Shown here: piece by piece, positions 16,699-24,451 of the stretch
Layout: every line of letters starts with the position of its first letter
Numbering within the stretch: position 1 is the stretch's first letter
NCBI GenBank assembly: GCA_964562375.1
Contig: CAZLSW010000048.1
Coordinates: 1 to 24,566 of the forward strand
Length of the DNA stretch: 24,566 nucleotides
Source: JAJPXC01 sp964562375
GTDB lineage: Bacteria; Bacteroidota; Bacteroidia; Bacteroidales; Muribaculaceae
Direction: 5' to 3'
Position numbers and translations under genes: made by a program
Notes under the pieces: model-generated
Seen by the model: only the letters and a program-made list of their open reading frames with translations
Database searches by the model: none
Told to the model about the DNA's origin: nothing

Positions 16699-17952
16699 TT
16701 ATTTGATTTGGTTGTCTTCGAAGTGGGCTTTCTGGAGCTGCTTCTGTGCATAGTCGGCGGTGACGGTGAACTCCTTGATGTCCATCGAGGGAGCCTCGTA
16801 CATCAGGTCGATCATAATCGACTCGACAATGGAGCGCAGGCCACGGGCACCGAGCTTGTATTCGATAGCCTTGTCGACGATGAGGTCGAGGGCGTCGTCG
16901 GCGAACGTGAGCTTCACGCCGTCCATCTCGAAGAGTTTCTTGTATTGTCGGGTTATGGCGTTCTTGGGCTCGGTGAGGATGGCGCGCAGGGCATCGCGGT
17001 CGAGGGGATCGAGATGGCACAGGATAGGCAAGCGACCGATGATTTCGGGGATAAGGCCGAACGATTTCAAGTCCTGTGGAGCAACGTATTGGAGGTAGTT
17101 GTCGCGCTGTATCTTTTGGCGTGCGGGGTCGGTGGAGTAGCCTACGACATGAGTGTTCAATCGATGGGCTATTTTGCGCTCGATGCCGTCAAATGCGCCA
17201 CCGCAGATAAAGAGGATGTTCTTGGTGTCCACCTCGATGAGCTTTTGCTCGGGATGCTTGCGGCCGCCCTGGGGAGGCACGCTCACGATTGAGCCCTCAA
17301 GCAGCTTCAACAGGCCTTGCTGCACGCCCTCGCCCGAGACGTCGCGGGTGATCGACGGGTTGTCGCCTTTGCGGGCGATTTTGTCAATCTCGTCGATGAA
17401 GACGATACCGCGCTGCGCGGCCTCCACGTCGTAATCCGAGGCTTGGAGCAGCCGAGTCAATAGGCTCTCGATATCCTCGCCCACATAACCGGCCTCGGTA
17501 AGGACAGTAGCGTCGACTATGGCGAAGGGCACCTTCAGGAGGCGGGCGATTGTCTTGGCAAGGAGGGTTTTGCCTGTGCCCGTGGGACCTACCATGATGA
17601 TGTTGCTCTTCTCGATGTCGACATCATCCTCCATGTGTTGTTGCAGACGTTTATAGTGGTTGTAGACAGCCACGGAAAGATACTTCTTGGCGGCGTCCTG
17701 CCCCACCACGTATTGGTCGAGGAAATCGTTGATCTCCTTGGGAGTGGGAATCTTTTCCATTGCGAACGCTTCCTTGCTTCCCTTGCCGTGGGAATGGCCG
17801 GGAAGCTCGCCGAGCATCTCGTTGATCGACTGTATACACTCCACGCAGATGTAGGTACCGTCGCCCAGGGCCGAAGGGATCATGCCTTGCGACATGTCGG
17901 CGGGTCGGCCGCAGAACGAGCAAGTGGGCTTGTGGGTTGATTTCTTAGCCAT
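16699..17952 (-). CDS. clpX: ClpX, ATPase subunit of the Clp protease
   Basis: This 417-residue AAA+ unfoldase feeds substrates to ClpP. The N-terminal zinc finger uses Cys11, Cys14, Cys36 and Cys39. Walker A is GPTGTGKT (122-129), the pore loop GYVG lies at 155-158, Walker B is IVFIDEID (183-190), and GARGLRS is the sensor 2 region. An ATG at 17994 would add 14 residues (MDKATKFIINQSTP) not typical of the family, so 17952 is chosen. It is downstream of clpP on the same strand, with an unusual 240-bp repeat-filled gap between them. Confidence 0.97.
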   Translation of the reverse strand: MAKKSTHKPTCSFCGRPADMSQGMIPSALGDGTYICVECIQSINEMLGELPGHSHGKGSKEAFAMEKIPTPKEINDFLDQYVVGQDAAKKYLSVAVYNHYKRLQQHMEDDVDIEKSNIIMVGPTGTGKTLLAKTIARLLKVPFAIVDATVLTEAGYVGEDIESLLTRLLQASDYDVEAAQRGIVFIDEIDKIARKGDNPSITRDVSGEGVQQGLLKLLEGSIVSVPPQGGRKHPEQKLIEVDTKNILFICGGAFDGIERKIAHRLNTHVVGYSTDPARQKIQRDNYLQYVAPQDLKSFGLIPEIIGRLPILCHLDPLDRDALRAILTEPKNAITRQYKKLFEMDGVKLTFADDALDLIVDKAIEYKLGARGLRSIVESIMIDLMYEAPSMDIKEFTVTADYAQKQLQKAHFEDNQIK

Positions 17953-18015
17953 GGGGGTTGACTGGTTTATTATGAATTTTGTCGCTTTATCCATTTAAGA
18001 GGCCTCGCGCGGGTA

Positions 18016-18120
18016 TCGACTAAAATCGATTAAGGGTATCTATTGACTTCGACTAAAATCGATTAAGGGTATCTATTGACTTCGACTAAAATCGAGTGAA
18101 ATCGAGTGAAATCGAAAGAA
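18016..18120. repeat. 33-bp tandem repeat followed by 10-bp units
   Basis: A 33-bp unit beginning TCGACTAAAATCGATTAAGG is present at 18016-18048 and 18049-18081, with a partial third copy at 18082-18095. It merges into 10-bp units ATCGAGTGAA (18091-18100, 18101-18110) and ATCGAAAGAA (18111-18120). All lie between clpP and clpX, and would be in their shared mRNA. Confidence 0.9.
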
Positions 18121-18131
18121 ATCGATCCCGT

Positions 18132-18194
18132 GGGGGAGCCCCCGCTTCGGGGGTTTGGGGGCCTGCTGTTTGGGGGCCTGCTGTTTGGGGGCCT
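18132..18194. repeat. hairpin-plus-15-mer repeat element, copy A
   Basis: A GC-rich hairpin (AGCCCCCGCTTCGGGGG) is followed by 15-bp units TTTGGGGGCCTGCTG, two complete and one partial of 11 bp. The 58 bp from 18137 to 18194 match 23165-23108 in inverse orientation with one mismatch in the hairpin loop. The last unit runs into the clpP stop codon (TAG, 18193-18195 on the minus strand). Confidence 0.92.
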
Positions 18195-18885
18195 AATGCT
18201 TCGCCTTGGAGAGGACGTCGTCGATCATGCCGTATTCCTTGGCCTCCTCGGCGGTCATCCAGTAGTCGCGGTCGGAGTCGCGCTCCACTCTTTCGAGGCT
18301 CATGCCCGAATGGTCGGCGATAATCTGGTACAATTCTTTTTTGAGCTTGAGGATCTCGCGGGCGGTAATCTCGATGTCCGAGGCTTGACCTTGCGCTCCA
18401 CCCATGGGCTGGTGAATCATCACGCGAGAGTGCTTGAGAGCGAATCGCTTGCCCTTGGTGCCGGAAACGAGCAGCACAGCCGCCATGGAGGCCGCCATAC
18501 CGGTGCAGATGGTGGCTACATCGCTCGAGATGTACTGCATGGTGTCGTAGATGCCAAGGCCGGCGTAAACCGAGCCGCCAGGGGAGTTGATGTAGATCGA
18601 CACGTCCTTGCCGGGCTCGGCCGAGTCGAGGTAAAGCAGCTGGGCTTGGATAACGTTGGCGGTGTAGTCGTTAACGTCGGTACCCAGGAAAATGATGCGG
18701 TCCATCATCAGACGCGAGAACACGTCCATCTGGGCTACGTTCAGCTGGCGCTCCTCGATAATCGTGGGCGAGATGTAGCTGGAGGTGATGGCCGCGGAGG
18801 CCGCTTTGGAGTATTGGTCGAGGGCTAAGCCATTCATGCCGAGGTGGCCTGTGGCGAAGCGGCGGAAGTCGTTTTGAATGTTCAT
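18193..18885 (-). CDS. clpP: ClpP, proteolytic subunit of the Clp protease
   Basis: This 230-residue serine peptidase has the full catalytic triad: Ser133 in GMAASMAA, His158 in MIHQPMGG and Asp207 in DSDRDYWM. INSPGGSVYAGLGIYD (100-115) forms the oxyanion region. An ATG at 18915 would add ten residues but overlaps the -7 promoter box, so 18885 is chosen; AAAGGA lies just before it as a plausible ribosome site. Tetradecameric chamber protease with ClpX. It heads the clpP-clpX-recQ-epimerase transcription unit. Confidence 0.96.
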   Translation of the reverse strand: MNIQNDFRRFATGHLGMNGLALDQYSKAASAAITSSYISPTIIEERQLNVAQMDVFSRLMMDRIIFLGTDVNDYTANVIQAQLLYLDSAEPGKDVSIYINSPGGSVYAGLGIYDTMQYISSDVATICTGMAASMAAVLLVSGTKGKRFALKHSRVMIHQPMGGAQGQASDIEITAREILKLKKELYQIIADHSGMSLERVERDSDRDYWMTAEEAKEYGMIDDVLSKAKH

Positions 18886-18912
18886 AATCCTTTTTTCCTT
18901 AGTATTAACATT

Positions 18913-18944
18913 CAAAGATATAACATTTTTTACTCTCCAACAAA
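18913..18944 (-). promoter_or_regulatory. Bacteroidetes-type promoter for clpP
   Basis: On the minus strand: TTTG (18944-18941), 20 bp, TATCTTTG (18920-18913), a full consensus match. It lies just downstream of the tig terminator, so clpP is transcribed separately from tig. Confidence 0.8.
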
Positions 18945-18972
18945 TTTTTTCGACGATTTTTCACCACAAATA

Positions 18973-19003
18973 AAAAAGCGTCCCCTCGAAAGGGACGCTT
19001 TTT
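18973..19003 (-). terminator. bidirectional-looking intrinsic terminator after tig
   Basis: A 12-bp stem (AAAAAGCGTCCC paired with GGGACGCTTTTT) with a 7-nt loop, T-rich on both strands. It sits between the tig stop and the clpP promoter, so it terminates tig. Confidence 0.85.
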
Positions 19004-19038
19004 ATTTATTTTAGGAATTTTCTGCCTCTTGCGCTCTC

Positions 19039-19070
19039 GTTATTACGTTATAACGTTATAACGTTATTAC
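19039..19070. repeat. palindromic ACGTTATA array
   Basis: The 8-mer ACGTTATA is repeated and the core (19048-19064 and flanking bases) is self-complementary. It lies 20-50 bp downstream of the tig stop, before the terminator. Confidence 0.7.
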
Positions 19071-19091
19071 GACACAAGAAAGGAAGCCGTT

Positions 19092-20468
19092 TTACGCCTC
19101 CTTGCCGGGGGCGGCCTCCTCAACGAGCTTCTTGAAGTCGTCGAGCGACACCTCCTTGAGATCGAGGGTGACGGATGCCTTGATGATGTTGAAGAGCTTC
19201 TGGTCGCTCACCTGCTCAATCAGACGTTGACGGTAGTTCTTGTCGGCGACGATGTTCTTGGCGAAGTTGGTGATCGTGTCCTCATCGACATTGGTCATGC
19301 CGTACTGTGCGAACTGCTGTGCGGCGATCTGCTTGCCGATAGCCAGAAGGTCGGCCTCGGTAATCTGCATGTCGTGGGTGCGGGCGATGTGGTCGCGGAT
19401 CATCTGCCAGCGCAGAGCGGGAATCATCGAGTCAAACTCGGCATCGAGTTTCTCGGCCGTCAGCTCGGGATTGCGGGCGAGCATGAGTTTCTTGAGGAAA
19501 CCCTTGGGAATCTCGAAGTCGCCAGCCTGCTTGGTGAAGTAGTTCTGAGCGTCGAGGCGGAAGAGAGTCTCGCTGTTGGGAGCCAGGCTCTGGGCGATCA
19601 TCTGCTTGAGGGCCTCGTTGTAGGCCTTCTCGTCCGTAACCTTGTCCTTGCCGAACACTTCGTCGTAAAATTCCTGACCGTGCTCGGCCAATTTGAGGAC
19701 GATAATCTCCGATATTACCATCTGGAAATCGTTGTGAAGGTCGGTGACGCGGTCCTTGTCTACGTGAAGCATGGAGGCCAGCTCTGGGATGTGACCGTCG
19801 CAGGTTTTCCAGGGGTTGAACACCACTTTATCACCTAGCTTTTTGCCCATGAACAGGTCGGCCTGCTCCTTGCTCTTGAAGTACATGGGGCCTACGATGC
19901 CGTCTACCACCTGGATAGCATCATCGCCTTCCTTAACGGTGCCGTCCTCGTTGAGCTCCATAATTGCGCCCTTGACGAGAGCCTTTGCGTCAACTTCCTC
20001 CCCGGGCACCTGAGCACCGAAACGCTCGCGCAGCTGGGTATCCTGCTCCTTGAGCATGTCGTCAGAAACCTTGATGGTATAGAAAGGAAGATGCTCGCTC
20101 TTATCGAGGGTGATGTTGATGTTGGGAAGCAAGCCGATCTCGAATTGGAAAGTGTAGTCCTTGTCGTCCATTTTGATCTCTTTCACCTCCACGGGCAGGG
20201 GCTGGCCGAGGATCTCGAGCTTGTTGTCCTCGATGTATTTGAAAGCGGCCTCGGCTGCATCATGGTTGAGCACCTCGCTCTTTACCTGGCGCCCGAAACG
20301 GCGGCGGAGCTGGTCGACGGGCACGTGGCCGGGACGGAAGCCAGGGATTTTGTGGGTGCGGCCAATCTCCTTGAGGTCGCTGTTCACTTTGTCTTTGTAG
20401 TCGCTCTCTTCGATGTTGACGTTGAGGATTGCGGTAACGTCGTCGAGTTTCTCAAGTGTTACGTTCAT
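19092..20468 (-). CDS. tig: trigger factor
   Basis: This 458-residue ribosome-associated chaperone binds nascent chains. The N-terminal ribosome-docking signature GFRPGHVP is at 43-50. The middle region (about 140-240) is where the FKBP-like domain would be, but I cannot see clear catalytic residues, as is usual in Bacteroidota homologues. The C-terminal helical arm region follows (about 260-440; for example QQFAQYGMTNVDEDTITNF). It has its own promoter, an 88-nt stretch before the start codon, and its own terminator. Its place beside clpP-clpX is typical of many bacteria. Confidence 0.95.
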   Translation of the reverse strand: MNVTLEKLDDVTAILNVNIEESDYKDKVNSDLKEIGRTHKIPGFRPGHVPVDQLRRRFGRQVKSEVLNHDAAEAAFKYIEDNKLEILGQPLPVEVKEIKMDDKDYTFQFEIGLLPNINITLDKSEHLPFYTIKVSDDMLKEQDTQLRERFGAQVPGEEVDAKALVKGAIMELNEDGTVKEGDDAIQVVDGIVGPMYFKSKEQADLFMGKKLGDKVVFNPWKTCDGHIPELASMLHVDKDRVTDLHNDFQMVISEIIVLKLAEHGQEFYDEVFGKDKVTDEKAYNEALKQMIAQSLAPNSETLFRLDAQNYFTKQAGDFEIPKGFLKKLMLARNPELTAEKLDAEFDSMIPALRWQMIRDHIARTHDMQITEADLLAIGKQIAAQQFAQYGMTNVDEDTITNFAKNIVADKNYRQRLIEQVSDQKLFNIIKASVTLDLKEVSLDDFKKLVEEAAPGKEA

Positions 20469-20530
20469 TTTATCGTGGTTGATTTGGTATGATACACATT
20501 ATTATATATACGCCCGAAACGCGATGAATG

Positions 20531-20561
20531 TTTTGCACCAGGGGCATAACAGAGTGCAAAA
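20531..20561. promoter_or_regulatory. 8-bp inverted repeat overlapping the tig promoter
   Basis: TTTTGCAC (20531-20538) and GTGCAAAA (20554-20561) are perfectly complementary across a 15-nt loop. The right half overlaps the tig -7 box, so the dyad spans the expected transcription start. It could be an operator or a 5' leader hairpin. Confidence 0.45.
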
Positions 20562-20588
20562 TTAACCTAAAAATTCCAACTCGCCAAA
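20557..20588 (-). promoter_or_regulatory. Bacteroidetes-type promoter for tig
   Basis: On the minus strand: TTTG (20588-20585), 20 bp, TAATTTTG (20564-20557), matching TAnnTTTG. It is divergent from the SurA-like gene promoter. Confidence 0.75.
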
Positions 20589-20616
20589 TTTCGGTCGATT
20601 CTCACGGCGAAATCGG

Positions 20617-20646
20617 TTGTGTTTCACCGAAAAATGCTTAACTTTG
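20617..20646 (+). promoter_or_regulatory. Bacteroidetes-type promoter for the SurA-like gene
   Basis: TTG at 20617-20619, 19 bp, TAACTTTG at 20639-20646. It decides the start: codons before about 20650 cannot be in this transcript, leaving the GTG at 20673. Confidence 0.75.
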
Positions 20647-20672
20647 TCGGTCGAAAACCAAGTCAACGTCAC

Positions 20673-22019
20673 GTGAAGAAGATTACATTGATATTAGGGG
20701 CCCTCGCGGCCATAGCTTTCGCCCAAACCCGCAACAACATCGCCGAAGAAGTGGCATGGGAGGTGGGCGACCAGCTTATCTATAAATCAGATATCGAAAG
20801 CGCCTACCAGGACTTGCAACGGTCGCAAACCAAGCTCAACGGCGATCCCTACTGCGTCATCCCTGAGCGTCTGGCCATCGAAAAGTTGTTCCTCCATCAG
20901 GCCGACTTGGACACTGTGGAGGTGCCCGAATCCCGTATCAGCGCTCAAGTGGAGTCGCAAATCAACTACTACATCGCCTCCATCGGCTCCCGAGAGAAAG
21001 TGGAAACCTACTTCGGCGCCACCATCCCCGAGATGCGCGAGAAGATGCGCGAACAACTTACCACACAGCTCCGCATCGAGGAGGTGCAACGCAACCTCAC
21101 CAAGGATATCAAGACCACACCCAGCGACGTGCGCCGCTATTTCGACGCCCTTCCCAAGGACTCTATCCCCTACGTGCCCATGCAAGTGGAGGTGCAAATA
21201 ATCTCCATCAACCCCAAAATCCGCCCCGAGGAGATTGACTACGTGAAAGCCAAATTACGCGAGATCTCGGAGAATGTCAACTCTGGCAAGGAGACATTCT
21301 CGTGGAACGCTATTCGATGGTCGGAGGACCCCAGCAGCTCCCGTGGAGGCGAGCTCGGTTTCATGTCCAAATCCCAGCTGGTGCCTGAATACGCCGCCGT
21401 GGCTTTCAACCTCCCCGACGCGTCCAAGGTATCCCGTATCGTCGAAACTCAATACGGTTTCCACATCATCCAGCTTATCGAGAAGCGCGGCGACCGCATC
21501 AACACGCGCCATATCCTGCTCAAGCCCAAAGTCAAAGAGGAGGACCTGATTGAAGCCATCAATCGCCTTGACACACTGCAAAACGATATCGTGGTCAACA
21601 AGGCTTTCACTTTTGAGGAAGCCGCTCCCTACCTGTCGCAAGACAAGGACACGCGCAACTCCCGCGGCCAGATGGTGAACCAACGCACCGGCACATCACG
21701 ATTCGAGATGTCCCAGCTGCCCCAAGAGATCGCCAAGGTGGTCGACACCCTGCAAGTGGGCGACGTTTCCCGCGCGTTCATCATGACCGACCCCAACACC
21801 TACCGCGAGAAGGTGGCAATCGTAAAGCTTTCCAACCGCATCGAGCCTCATCAAGCCAACCTTGCCGACGACTATCAGATGATCAAAGGCATGTACGAGA
21901 ACGCCCAGAAATACGAAATCCTCAAGGAGTGGCTCGAGAAGAAAATCAACGAGACCTACATCCGTATCGAGGACGGCTGGCGCGACTGCGACTTCGAGCA
22001 CAACTGGATGAAGAAATAA
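20673..22019 (+). CDS. SurA-like periplasmic peptidyl-prolyl isomerase/chaperone
   Basis: This protein has 448 residues from GTG 20673. The first 18 residues (MKKITLILGALAAIAFAQ) form a good signal peptide, while the 18 extra upstream codons would spoil it and overlap the promoter. Layout follows SurA: an N-terminal helical chaperone region (about 20-165), a first parvulin-like domain (about 170-272, with GGELGFMSKSQLVPEYAAVAF and YGFHIIQLIEKR) and a second (about 277-390, starting NTRHILLKP). A C-terminal helix closes it. Expected job: escorting outer-membrane proteins across the periplasm. The OstA-like gene starts 9 bp after its stop, so both are co-transcribed envelope genes. Confidence 0.9.
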   Translation: MKKITLILGALAAIAFAQTRNNIAEEVAWEVGDQLIYKSDIESAYQDLQRSQTKLNGDPYCVIPERLAIEKLFLHQADLDTVEVPESRISAQVESQINYYIASIGSREKVETYFGATIPEMREKMREQLTTQLRIEEVQRNLTKDIKTTPSDVRRYFDALPKDSIPYVPMQVEVQIISINPKIRPEEIDYVKAKLREISENVNSGKETFSWNAIRWSEDPSSSRGGELGFMSKSQLVPEYAAVAFNLPDASKVSRIVETQYGFHIIQLIEKRGDRINTRHILLKPKVKEEDLIEAINRLDTLQNDIVVNKAFTFEEAAPYLSQDKDTRNSRGQMVNQRTGTSRFEMSQLPQEIAKVVDTLQVGDVSRAFIMTDPNTYREKVAIVKLSNRIEPHQANLADDYQMIKGMYENAQKYEILKEWLEKKINETYIRIEDGWRDCDFEHNWMKK

Positions 22020-22028
22020 CCACTTGCG

Positions 22029-24077
22029 ATGAGCTATCGTCGAGGCAACACTACCGGAAGGGGAGCGGCAATCACGGCCGTTGCCCTTTTGGCTATGTCG
22101 ATGCTCGGCGCTCCGCAATCCAACAAGCCCGACAACGACCCGATTCGCCCCACCATTCCCACAGCCAATCGCTACCAGCAAGGAAAGGTGTTCCTCGAGC
22201 GAGCCGACGAGCTACGTGCCGTGGAGAACACCGGTTACCAATTGGTTGTGGGCAACGTGGAGTTTCGCAAAGGCGACATGTTCATGTACTGTGACAGCGC
22301 CCACTTCTACGACTCCACCGAGTCGCTCGAGGCCTTCGGCAACGTGAGGATGGAGCAGGGCGACACCCTCTTCGTCTATGCCGATATGCTCAATTACGAC
22401 GGCCAATTGGAGCTCGCCGAGCTATTCGCCGACCCCGGCAAAAAGGTGCGCCTGATCAACCGCGACGTGATGCTCCAAACCGACGTCTTCAACTACGACC
22501 TCGGTATCAACCTCGGATACTATAAGGTGGGAGGAGTGCTCACCGACAAGGAGAACCGGCTCGAATCCATCGAGGGAGAGTACTCACCATCCTCCAAGGA
22601 CGCCAACTTCTACGGGCACGTTCACCTCAACTCCCGGAACGAAAAGGACACCCTCGACATCTTCACCGACACTTTGCTTTACAACACCGACACCCATATC
22701 GCCGAATTGGTGTGCCCATCTGAAATAGTCAACGCCGAAGGCACTATCTTCACATCCAACGGCACCTACAATACCCTAACTGACATCGCCGACCTTTACG
22801 AACGCTCCCTGGTGGTGACCCGCACCGACCGCACCCTCACTGGCGACACACTCTTCTACGACCGCAAGAAAGGCTACGGAGAGGCTTTCGGCAACATGAT
22901 TTTAGTCGACTCGGTGAAGAAAATGACCTTGATGGGCGACTACGGCTTCTACAACGAATTGACCGACAGCGCTTTCGTCACTGGCCGAGCCTTAGCCAAA
23001 GAATACTCCCAAAAGGACACTCTCTTCATCCACGCCGACACCCTGCGTGCTTTCCGCCGCATCCAGCCAAAAGTCGTCGAAGCCCCAAAAGTCGCCTCCC
23101 AAACAGCAGGCCCCCAAACAGCAGGCCCCCAAACAGCAGGCCCCCAAACCCCCGAAACGGGGGCTTCCCGGGATAGTGTACAGGCGTCCGCGATTGGCTT
23201 AGGGGAACGGCCCTTGGACAGCCATCATGAAATGATTGCCGATTCTCTCGGGATTCCCGAAATTCCCGAAATTCCCGAAATTGTCGAGATTTCCGATTCC
23301 TTAACAACCCCGGTTGATTCCATTGCCTTCACGGTTGATTCCATTGCGATGGCTATCGATTCCGTGGCTCCCCCTGCGATCGGCCCCGAGCTTGCTCTCC
23401 CCGAAATTACCCACGAGATCGGAGAGTCACTTGTGGCCGAAAACGACACCATTAACCTCCTTATTGCCAATCCCCGAGTGAGATTCTACCGAGTGGACTT
23501 GCAAGGCCTGTGCGACTCGCTGACGGCCGTGGGCAACGACTCGCTGATATACATGGACATCCACCCGGTTGTGTGGAGCGGCGACCGACAGATCTTCGGC
23601 AACCGTATCATCGTCCACCTCAACGATTCCACTGTCGATTGGGCGCATCTGCCTGAGTTTGGTTTCATGATTGAGATGATCGAGGATCCTTTCTACAACC
23701 AATTGAGCGGCAAGGAGATGAAAGCCTACTTCGAGAACCAGAATATCAAGCACCTCGACGTGTCGGGCAACGTCCAAGCCATCTTCCTCCCTCAAGAAAA
23801 CGACTCCACATATAACAAAATAGTGAACGTGGAGAGCTCGTTCCTCGCAGCCGACTTCGTTGATCGTAAAATCGACCGCATGAAGCTATGGCCCGAGACC
23901 TCCGGCACCACCACCCCACTCTATCTTGCCAAACGCTCGCTATACTACCTGCCGCAGTTCAAATGGTACGAGACCTTGCGACCCAAGGATCCGATGGACG
24001 TGTTCAACTACCCCGAGGGAATGGCCGAACTAATGGCCACGCCCGACCCTCTCACCCGTCGCCGCAAATCCAATTAA
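22029..24077 (+). CDS. OstA/LptA-like periplasmic protein with repeat insertion
   Basis: This 682-residue protein has a signal peptide-like segment at about 11-28. Repeating beta-strand motifs of the LptA/OstA type run from about 45 to 345 (GYQLVVGNVEFRKGDMFMYC, ALEAFGNVRMEQGDTLFVYA-like, TLTGDTLFYDRKKGYGEAFG) and resume at about 456-660 (DLQGLCDSLTAVGNDSLIYM, KHLDVSGNVQAIFLPQEND). In E. coli LptA bridges lipopolysaccharide across the periplasm; a similar role is inferred. Residues about 346-455 are a low-complexity insert: three QTAGP pentapeptides (358-372), IPE repeats (409-417) and heptapeptides of the form VDSIAFT (429-449). The pentapeptide DNA is the same element as at the clpP end. 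Whether it disturbs function is unknown. Confidence 0.88.
   Translation: MSYRRGNTTGRGAAITAVALLAMSMLGAPQSNKPDNDPIRPTIPTANRYQQGKVFLERADELRAVENTGYQLVVGNVEFRKGDMFMYCDSAHFYDSTESLEAFGNVRMEQGDTLFVYADMLNYDGQLELAELFADPGKKVRLINRDVMLQTDVFNYDLGINLGYYKVGGVLTDKENRLESIEGEYSPSSKDANFYGHVHLNSRNEKDTLDIFTDTLLYNTDTHIAELVCPSEIVNAEGTIFTSNGTYNTLTDIADLYERSLVVTRTDRTLTGDTLFYDRKKGYGEAFGNMILVDSVKKMTLMGDYGFYNELTDSAFVTGRALAKEYSQKDTLFIHADTLRAFRRIQPKVVEAPKVASQTAGPQTAGPQTAGPQTPETGASRDSVQASAIGLGERPLDSHHEMIADSLGIPEIPEIPEIVEISDSLTTPVDSIAFTVDSIAMAIDSVAPPAIGPELALPEITHEIGESLVAENDTINLLIANPRVRFYRVDLQGLCDSLTAVGNDSLIYMDIHPVVWSGDRQIFGNRIIVHLNDSTVDWAHLPEFGFMIEMIEDPFYNQLSGKEMKAYFENQNIKHLDVSGNVQAIFLPQENDSTYNKIVNVESSFLAADFVDRKIDRMKLWPETSGTTTPLYLAKRSLYYLPQFKWYETLRPKDPMDVFNYPEGMAELMATPDPLTRRRKSN
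23098..23169. repeat. hairpin-plus-15-mer repeat element, copy B, inside a gene
   Basis: Three complete 15-bp units (CAAACAGCAGGCCCC in coding phase) are followed by the hairpin CCCCCGAAACGGGGG. As the unit is 15 bp the frame is kept, and it encodes QTAGP three times and then QTPETGA. It matches copy A (18137-18194) over 58 bp with one mismatch, in inverse orientation. Confidence 0.92.
23253..23375. repeat. short in-frame repeats in the OstA-like gene
   Basis: Three exact 9-bp units ATTCCCGAA (23253-23279) plus two degenerate ones give IPE repeats. A 21-bp unit starting GTTGATTCCATTGC at 23313 and again at 23334, with a weaker third copy, gives the heptapeptides VDSIAFT, VDSIAMA and IDSVAPP. 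Confidence 0.85.
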
Positions 24078-24119
24078 CGATTTTTGTATCCACAAGTGGT
24101 AACCATTTCCCAGTCCGCA

Positions 24120-24146
24120 GCGTTTTAATTAGAAACCCTAAAACGC
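24120..24146. promoter_or_regulatory. perfect 8-bp hairpin just before the thioredoxin start
   Basis: GCGTTTTA (24120-24127), 11-nt loop, TAAAACGC (24139-24146), ending 7 bp before the ATG at 24154. No consensus promoter box was found in 24078-24153. It may be a leader hairpin or an operator. Confidence 0.4.
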
Positions 24147-24153
24147 AATTATT

Positions 24154-24441
24154 ATGGACTACAAAGATGTGATAACTTCAGCTCCGCGAGTATTGGTGGA
24201 ATTTTACGCAAGCTGGTGTCCCCACTGCCAGCGCATGATGCCTGTGGTGGAGCAAGTAAAAGAGCAGGTTAAAGGCAAGGTGGATATTTACCAATTTGAC
24301 ATAGACAAGCAGGAGGCCTTGGCCGACCAAGAGCGCGTCGAGAGCATCCCCACGTTCATCCTCTACAAGGACGGCAAGGAGGTGTGGCGCGACTCCGGCG
24401 AAATCACCGCTGAAGCCCTCTGGACCAGAATCACCTCATAA
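24154..24441 (+). CDS. thioredoxin family protein
   Basis: This 95-residue protein is slightly shorter than classical thioredoxin (about 105). The active site is WCPHC (21-25); CPHC instead of CGPC suggests a redox potential more oxidising than standard thioredoxin, as in DsbA. The cis-proline is Pro66 in SIPTFILYKDGK. There is no signal peptide, so it is cytoplasmic. It follows the OstA-like gene by 76 bp on the same strand, with a hairpin between, so separate expression is likely. No partner reductase is in view. Confidence 0.92.
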   Translation: MDYKDVITSAPRVLVEFYASWCPHCQRMMPVVEQVKEQVKGKVDIYQFDIDKQEALADQERVESIPTFILYKDGKEVWRDSGEITAEALWTRITS

Positions 24442-24451
24442 TGGTTAATGG

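Noticed and set aside
18016..18120. CRISPR array
   Set aside because: The 33-bp units are directly adjacent without spacers, and there are no cas genes.
18106..18828. 240-codon plus-strand ORF opposite clpP
   Set aside because: Antisense shadow of clpP, which has all catalytic residues on the minus strand.
20619..20672. 18-residue N-terminal extension of the SurA-like protein
   Set aside because: It overlaps the -33 and -7 promoter boxes, and removing it reveals a normal signal peptide.
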